Below are positions 58,559 through 64,000 of a stretch of DNA of 64,000 nucleotides, one piece after another (position 1 is the first letter of the stretch; every line of letters begins with the position of its first letter). A model generated the notes under the pieces. It saw only the letters and a list, made by a program, of their open reading frames with translations, searched no databases and was not told where the DNA came from. This DNA comes from Megaleporinus macrocephalus (Eukaryota > Chordata > Actinopteri > Characiformes > Anostomidae): positions 12,123,774 to 12,187,773 of the forward strand of contig CM038716.1 of the NCBI GenBank assembly GCA_021613375.1. The letters are read 5' to 3'. The position numbers and the translations under genes are program-made.

Positions 58559-58939
58559 TCAACTGTTGTTACTATACACACTTATTAGAGAGACTTTCTA
58601 TAACGCTGGACCGAGCTGTGTCCTGATGTGGACGGCACAGGTTGGCATATGTGACCAGCCCACTTAAGCATAGGGCATTATTACATAGTACATAGCATAT
58701 TACATAGTATACTAAATAAAACAACTTTAAACCTGAACTACAAACCTAATGAAAAGATGGTTCTTCAAAGGTTCCTTGTTAAAAAGAACGGTTCTCTTTA
58801 GACGCTTGTAAAACGTACCAAATTTTGTACAAAAATTGTCCCTCTATTGACTTCTAATGTCAAGACCTGTTTTAAATGATATACATGGAACCGTTTATAT
58901 ATATATATATATTGTCACTGTCCAATGAAAAACATGTCC
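58557..58939. other. low-copy stretch, no gene seen
   Basis: AT-rich with a short TA run near 58895. No gene recognised. Confidence 0.5.
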
Positions 58940-59140
58940 ATCTCCATTTTTGATGATTTCTATTTTTCTACATCAATCTAATGAAGCAGGTGACATTGTG
59001 AGAAATTTCCTGATGAATGGACCAATAGAAATTCTCCAGAATAGCTTTAAAAAAATTCTGGTTCCATTGACTTCCATTGAAACTGAAGACAGTTTTTGGC
59101 CTCTCCTGTAAAGTTGCCATTTTAAAGATACCTTGTGTTT
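58940..59140 (+). repeat. dispersed repeat (J), best copy
   Basis: GGACCAATAGAAATTCTCCA, then GGTTCCATTGACTTCCATTG and AAGTTGCCATTTTAAAGATA. Useful as the reference copy for the family. Confidence 0.75.
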
Positions 59141-60004
59141 TTTTTTTTGATTCTATATAGAATAATTTATAATTTAATGTGTAAACATTAATATATTAAT
59201 ATTTAAATCTGAAACATTATTAGTGGGCAGTGTTATTTAATACGAGCCACTAAAACAATCAAAGAAAGACTTCAAACATTTCACTGGCTCAGAGAATTGG
59301 CGCTCAAACGCCTTTGTTTATATTTGATGTTTGTTTAAATTAAAGGTTGATTGTTTCTAATTCTTTGATAATGGAGTCTTTCAACATTGTGCCAACCACA
59401 CCTACGACGTGCCAACCAACCTCGTGCTGCGGCAGGTTGGCGCAAGTGTCTGTGTTAGTTGTAGTCGCGTTATACTACCGAACGGCAAGGCCGAGATATA
59501 CAGCGGCGCGGAAACCGTGCCAACCAGCCCCGCCGCATGAGAATCAGCCCACTCAGCTGACGCAGGGCGGCGGTCTGAAGATCTTCAGCATCTTCATTTT
59601 TCACAGTTTGCGCTCTGTTCTTCACCAAACCTGCTCCCCCAGCGTTTCACAGCCTGGAAGTGAAAAAAACAGAAACTAAATATTTAAAAATTCTGTCAAG
59701 CTTTAGGAAAAACATGGCTCCAGGCACTTTCTCCCCATGGAGGTGTCGTTCCAGAGTGAACGTGTTCCTCAGTCCTTGAGAACAGGAGCCTTTGTTCAGA
59801 TTCTCTTGGGATTCGGTCCCCTGACCTCTGATCATGAGGACATCGCTCACGCTGACGTGGTCATTTCTCAGCGTGACCCCGTAATCTCCGCTGTAGGGAT
59901 TAACTTAGCTGTCCCGTGTTGTTCCAGTTAGGAGACCACCTCCCACGGAGGGCAGGGCAAGAGCTCTTAGTCTACATTTACTGAAATATCACCCTCACTG
60001 GTGG
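59141..60004. other. mixed stretch with a GC-rich patch
   Basis: 59380-59660 is distinctly GC-rich and CpG-containing, with the word GTGCCAACCA repeated three times (about 59389, 59408, 59518). A 110-codon frame (59347-59679) covers it but shows no domain. Nature unknown. Confidence 0.35.
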
Positions 60005-60110
60005 CAGTGCTTGGCCTTCATATGTACTTAGAGAAACAGCAAAGGTCCTAAAACTGAACCTTGGGGGACGCCACAAAAAATTAAATGCTTTGATGAATGA
60101 TTTCCCAGTA
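60005..60110 (-). pseudogene. L2-like LINE reverse transcriptase fragment
   Basis: On the minus strand CGVPQGSVLGPLLFL followed by a stop: the same conserved block as at 37660 and 39845, here with the best match to the CR1/L2 consensus. Little else of the LINE can be read. Confidence 0.7.
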
Positions 60111-60404
60111 ACCAAGAATCCAGCAACAGAGAACATATACAAGAACTACTCTTAATCTGTCCCCGAGAGTCTAGAACAAGCCAAAATACCAGCTACTCGC
60201 ATTCAATCAACCCATTTACGCTCTACCAATGATCCCAGAATGAAACACTTGGGTGAGATCATAAATAATTAATGAGCTCTATCACGCAGAAGCAACACAG
60301 ACCAAATAAAATGAGTATCTGTATAAATAAGCTCCGCCCACATACTATTTAGATAGATATGCTGGTTACTCTGAGCTGCTAGTATCTACCGTTACCTGTA
60401 CTAG
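60111..60404. other. low-copy stretch, no gene seen
   Basis: Nothing recognised. Confidence 0.5.
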
Positions 60405-60790
60405 CTACTCTCTTTGATCTGGACATCAAACACAAAGTAGATTAAAGGTGTCTCTGTGAAACTTTCAGTTGAAGATGATCTGCTTCAACCAGCACACAGT
60501 GATCCACTCACACAGCATGGCTGCTACTTACAGTCACTGTTGGAGGTTGTGGTGCTAATAAAGGTGGAGCTGCTCATCACTTCAGTCTCTTCAGTGTTGA
60601 ACGCTGAGCTGAAGCTGCTCCATGTTGTCCGAGTGTTGGAGAAACTGTCCGGAGTGAAACGTACAGACTGCAGAGTTAAAGTTGTTCAGGATTCTGTTAG
60701 AGATGAGCTCGTTTTGGGAATTCTCTGTTCCACCTTAAATTAAGTTGCAGTTACATTCAGTAGAAGCTTCAGTGTTTAAGGTGGAACGTT
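60405..60790. repeat. dispersed repeat (H), copy 2
   Basis: Matches 36219-36535 (CTTTGATCTGGACATCAAAC onward) and carries the same facing motifs GTTCCACCTTAAA (60728) and TTTAAGGTGGAAC (60775). Somewhat longer than copy 1 in the middle. Confidence 0.78.
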
Positions 60791-60940
60791 AGATGAAGAA
60801 TGTGGAGAAGAGGAACTTCAGGCTGGTTTAAAGATGAACATGGAGCTCTGACAGTTGGGTTGTTTGTTGGGAAGGAATGAAAAGTGAAAAGTTCCCTTCA
60901 CAGCCTGGAACGCTGGATTTCTCCACCACCGTTCTGGTTA

Positions 60941-62691
60941 CTAGTACACTATATAACAGAGTTTGAGGTTCAGGGTATGTACAGTTCTGAGTACTGAACT
61001 CTCACTAGTACACTATATAACAGAGTTTGAGGTTCAGGGTATGTACAGTTCTGAGTACTGAACTCTCACTAGTACACTATATAACAGTGTATAAGGTTCA
61101 GGGTATGTTCTGTCTGAGTACTGAACTATCACTAGCACACTATATAACAGTGTTTGAGGTTCAGTGTATGTACAGTTCAGAGTACTGAACTCTCACTAGC
61201 ACACTATATAACAGAGTTTGAGGTTCAGGGTATGTACTGTCTGAGTACTGAGCTCTCAGTATTACACTATATAACAGTGTTTGAGGTTCAGGGTATATAC
61301 AGTTCTGAGTACTGAACTATCACTAGCACACTATATAAATGTGTTCGAGGTTCAGTGTATGTACAGTTCTGAGTACTGAACTCTCAGTATTACACTATAT
61401 AACAGTGTTTGAGGTTCAGGGTATATACAGTTCTGAATACTGAACTCTCACTAGTACACTATAGAAGAGTGTTTAAGGTTCAGGATATATACAGTTCTGA
61501 GTACTGAACTCTCACTAGTACACTATAGAAGAGTGTTTAAGGTTCAGGGTATGTTCTGTCTGAGTACTGAACTCTCACTAGTACACTATATAACAGTGTT
61601 TGAGGTTCAGGGTATGTACAGTTTTGAGTACTGAACTCTCAGTATTACACTATATAACAGAGTTTGGGGTTCAGTGTATGTACAGTTCTGAGTACTGAAC
61701 TCTCACTAGTACACTATAGAAGAGTGTTTAAGGTTCAGGATATATACAGTTCTGAGTACTGAACTCTCACTAGTACACTATAGAAGAGTGTTTAAGGTTC
61801 AGGGTATGTTCTGTCTGAGTACTGAACTCTCACTAGTACACTATATAACAGTGTTTGAGGTTCAGGGTATGTACAGTTTTGAGTACTGAACTCTCAGTAT
61901 TACACTATATAACAGAGTTTGGGGTTCAGTGTATGTACAGTTCTGAGTACTGAACTCTCACTAGTACACTATAGAAGAGTGTTTAAGGTTCAGGATATAT
62001 ACAGTTCTGAGTACTGAACTCTCACTAGTACACTATAGAAGAGTGTTTAAGGTTCAGGGTATGTTCTGTCTGAGTACTGAACTCTCACTAGTACACTATA
62101 TAACAGTGTTTGAGGTTCAGGGTATGTACAGTTTTGAGTACTGAACTCTCAGTATTACACTATATAACAGAGTTTGGGGTTCAGTGTATGTACAGTTCTG
62201 AGTACTGAACTCTCAGTATTACACTATATAACAGTGTTTGAGGTTCAGGGTATGTACAGTTCTGAGTACTGAACTCTTACTAGTACACTATATAACAGAG
62301 TTTGATGTTCAGGGTATGTACAGTTCAGAGTACTGAACTCTCAATATTACACTATATAACAGAGTTTGAGGTTCAGGGTATGTACAGTTCTGAGTACTGA
62401 ACTCTCAGTATTACACTATATAACAGAGTTTGAGGTTCAGGGTATGTACAGTTCAGAGTACTGAACTCTCAATATTACACTATATAACAGAGTTTGAGGT
62501 TCAGGGTATGTACAGTTTTGAGTACTGAACTCTCACTAGTACACTATATAACAGAGTTTGAGGTTCAGGGTATGTACAGTTCTGAGTACTGAACTCTCAG
62601 TATTACACTATATAACAGAGTTTGAGGTTCAGGGTATGTACAGTTCTGAGTACTGAACTCTCAGTATTACACTATATTACAGTGTATATAC
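60941..62691 (-). repeat. 64-bp satellite (A), ~27 units, inverted, four-unit higher order
   Basis: Reverse orientation relative to 6556-8313. A block of four units (255 bp), marked by GTTCTGTCTGAGTACTGAAC at 61553, 61808 and 62063, is repeated three times. Diagnostic variants of the block are AGAAGAGTGTTTAAGG twice, then ACAGTGTTTGAGG, then ACAGAGTTTGGGG. Confidence 0.95.
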
Positions 62692-62935
62692 AGGATTATG
62701 GTTTATGGTATGTTACGGTGTGTCTGGGTTGGTACAGTATGCTGGGGGTATCAGTTTGGTGCTGTCAGTGTTTTCCAGTCAGGATGTTCTTTGATGTTGT
62801 GATGTAACACTGACTCGTCCTATAGGCTGAAATTTTGATAACATCAGATTATAATCACATGACCTGTGAACCACCTCAGACGGCCAGTCAGTCGGATTAG
62901 GAGACGCAGCTTAGGCTACAAATAGAAACCAGTAA

Positions 62936-63990
62936 AAACCTTCTTCTCTCGGTTAGTTTCTCTTCTCTCTCAGTTTCTCTTCTCTCTGTTTATTTCTCTC
63001 TTTCTCTTCTCTCTATTAATTTCTCTCAGTTTCTCTTCTCTCTGTTAATTTCTCTCTATTTCTCTTCTCTCTCTGTTAATTTCTCTCTATTTCTCTTCTC
63101 TCTCTGTTTGTTTTCTGTCTCTATTTGTTTCCCTTCCCTCTGTTTCGCTTCTCTCTGTTAATTTCTCTCTATTCTTCTTCTCTCTGTTCATTTCTCTCTA
63201 TTTCTCTTCTCTCTCTGTTTGTTTTCTGTCTCTATTTGTTTCCCTTCCCTCTCTTTCTCTTCTCTCTATTAATTTCTCTCAGTTTCTCTTCTCTCTGTTT
63301 ATTTCTCTCTATTTCTCTTCTCTCTCTGTTTGTTTTCTGTCTCTATTTGTTTCCCTTCCCTCTGTTTCTCTTTTCTTTGTTTGTTTCTCTCAGTTTCTCT
63401 TCTCTCTGTTTATCATCTCTCTTCTCTCTGTTAATTTCTCTTCTCTCTGTTTCTCTTTTCTCTGTTTATTTCTTTCTGTTTCTCTTCTCTTTGTTTATCA
63501 TCTCTCTTCTTTCTGTTTCTCCTCTGCCCTTTTAGTTTCTCTTCTCTCTCTGTTTGTTTCTCTCTTCTCTCTGTTTGTTTCTTTTCTCTCTCTGTTTGTT
63601 TCTCTCTTCTCTCTGTTTGTTTCTTTTCTCTCTCTGTTTGTTTCTCTCTTCTCTCTGTTTGCTTCTTTTCTCTCTCTGTTTGTTTCTTTTCTCTCTCTCT
63701 GTTTCTCTTCTCTGTCTGTTTTTCTCTTTCTCTTTTCTCTCTGTTTGTTTTTCTCCTTCTCTTTCTGTTTGTTTCTCTTTTCTCTCTGTTTCTCTCCTTC
63801 TCTTTCTGTTTGTTTCTCTTTTCTCTCTGTTTGTTTCTCTCCTTTTCTTTCTGTTTGTTTCTCTTTTCTCTTTGTTTGTTTCTCTTCTTCTCGCTCCATT
63901 TCTCTTCTATTTGTTTTTCCCTCTGTTCGATATTAATTTCCCTCAGTCCCTTTTCTCTGTTTGTTTCTCTCCTCCCGCTCTCTTATTCAT
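62936..63990. repeat. polypyrimidine tract (TTTCTCTTCTCTCTG-type)
   Basis: About 1.05 kb in which the plus strand is almost only T and C, with regular GTTTGTTT and GTTAATTT interruptions. Sub-blocks repeat (for example TTCCCTTCCCTCTGTTTC). Frames on both strands are low-complexity artefacts. It runs to near the window edge. Confidence 0.93.
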
Positions 63991-64000
63991 CATGTCTCTG

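Larger units (their letters stand above)
46931..64000 (+). other. lrfn1: lrfn1 intron, at least 17 kb
   Basis: No frame downstream encodes the expected continuation (rest of fibronectin III, membrane helix, PDZ-binding tail), which in this family is one large exon and should be obvious. The intron therefore extends past the right edge, unless the assembly is misjoined. It is packed with the repeats annotated below. Confidence 0.7.

Noticed and set aside
57733..58667. YIYIYI-containing frames
   Set aside because: They are translations of pure TA microsatellites.
63125..63936. Phe/Leu/Ser-rich and Lys/Glu/Arg-rich frames in the right-hand tract
   Set aside because: They are direct translations of the polypyrimidine tract and its complement.

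Overview
This is a vertebrate nuclear genomic window, almost certainly from a teleost fish. The evidence is one clear vertebrate coding exon (lrfn1, with splice sites), several Tc1-like transposons of fish type, L2-like LINE fragments, and vertebrate-type TTAGGG repeats. An otophysan fish (characin, catfish or electric-fish relative) is my guess from the repeat families, but the sequence does not prove it. Gene density is very low and there are no operons, phage genes or CRISPR.

The only supported cellular gene is the large first coding exon of lrfn1 (45555-46930, + strand). It encodes the signal peptide, the leucine-rich repeats, the Ig domain and the start of the fibronectin III domain of a synaptic adhesion protein. 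It ends in a phase-2 splice donor, and no continuation exon is visible downstream, so the intron runs at least 17 kb, past the right edge.

The rest is repeats. Layout from left to right: a decayed Tc1-like element (1-971), a Tc1 transposase fragment (2.1-2.4 kb), a second copy of the first Tc1 element in reverse (3.6-4.7 kb), and an AT-rich array (4.7-5.9 kb). Then a 64-bp satellite (6.55-8.3 kb, inverted mini-copy at 8.9-9.1 kb), another Tc1-like element with a 31-bp array inside it (10.2-11.2 kb), and interstitial telomere repeats (11.9 kb). A 164-bp satellite lies at 12.8-13.7 kb, a fold-back element at 14.6-15.8 kb, and a very large 42-bp satellite at 16.6-23.3 kb. A 32-bp satellite lies at 24.3-25.5 kb, an irregular array at 25.8-26.5 kb, and the 31-bp array again at 27.9-29.0 kb and 32.9-33.4 kb. 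The 164-bp satellite returns at 30.5-31.7, 32.4-32.9 and 40.0-41.6 kb, a 24/25-bp array lies at 37.7-39.2 kb, and a GT-rich array at 43.2-44.1 kb. After lrfn1 come a 30-bp intronic minisatellite (47.0-48.5 kb), three ~1-kb inverted-terminal-repeat elements (49.4, 53.9 and 55.3 kb), a GTTGCTAAGG-type array (51.1-52.5 kb), a 177-bp array (52.6-53.3 kb), the 64-bp satellite again in inverse orientation (60.9-62.7 kb), and a ~1-kb polypyrimidine tract at the right edge.

The main result of the hunt is a recurring pattern: at least three, perhaps five, of these arrays can be traced to a short internal segment of a mobile element that is itself present in the window. The 31-bp array sits inside a Tc1-like element at three loci, always in the same orientation. 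The 42-bp satellite starts inside the fold-back element. The 30-bp lrfn1 intron array appears to grow from an L2-like LINE tail. The 25.8-kb array matches the end of a dispersed repeat. The window looks like a place where transposons seed satellite DNA. Many long open frames here are by-products of arrays whose period is divisible by three and are not genes.
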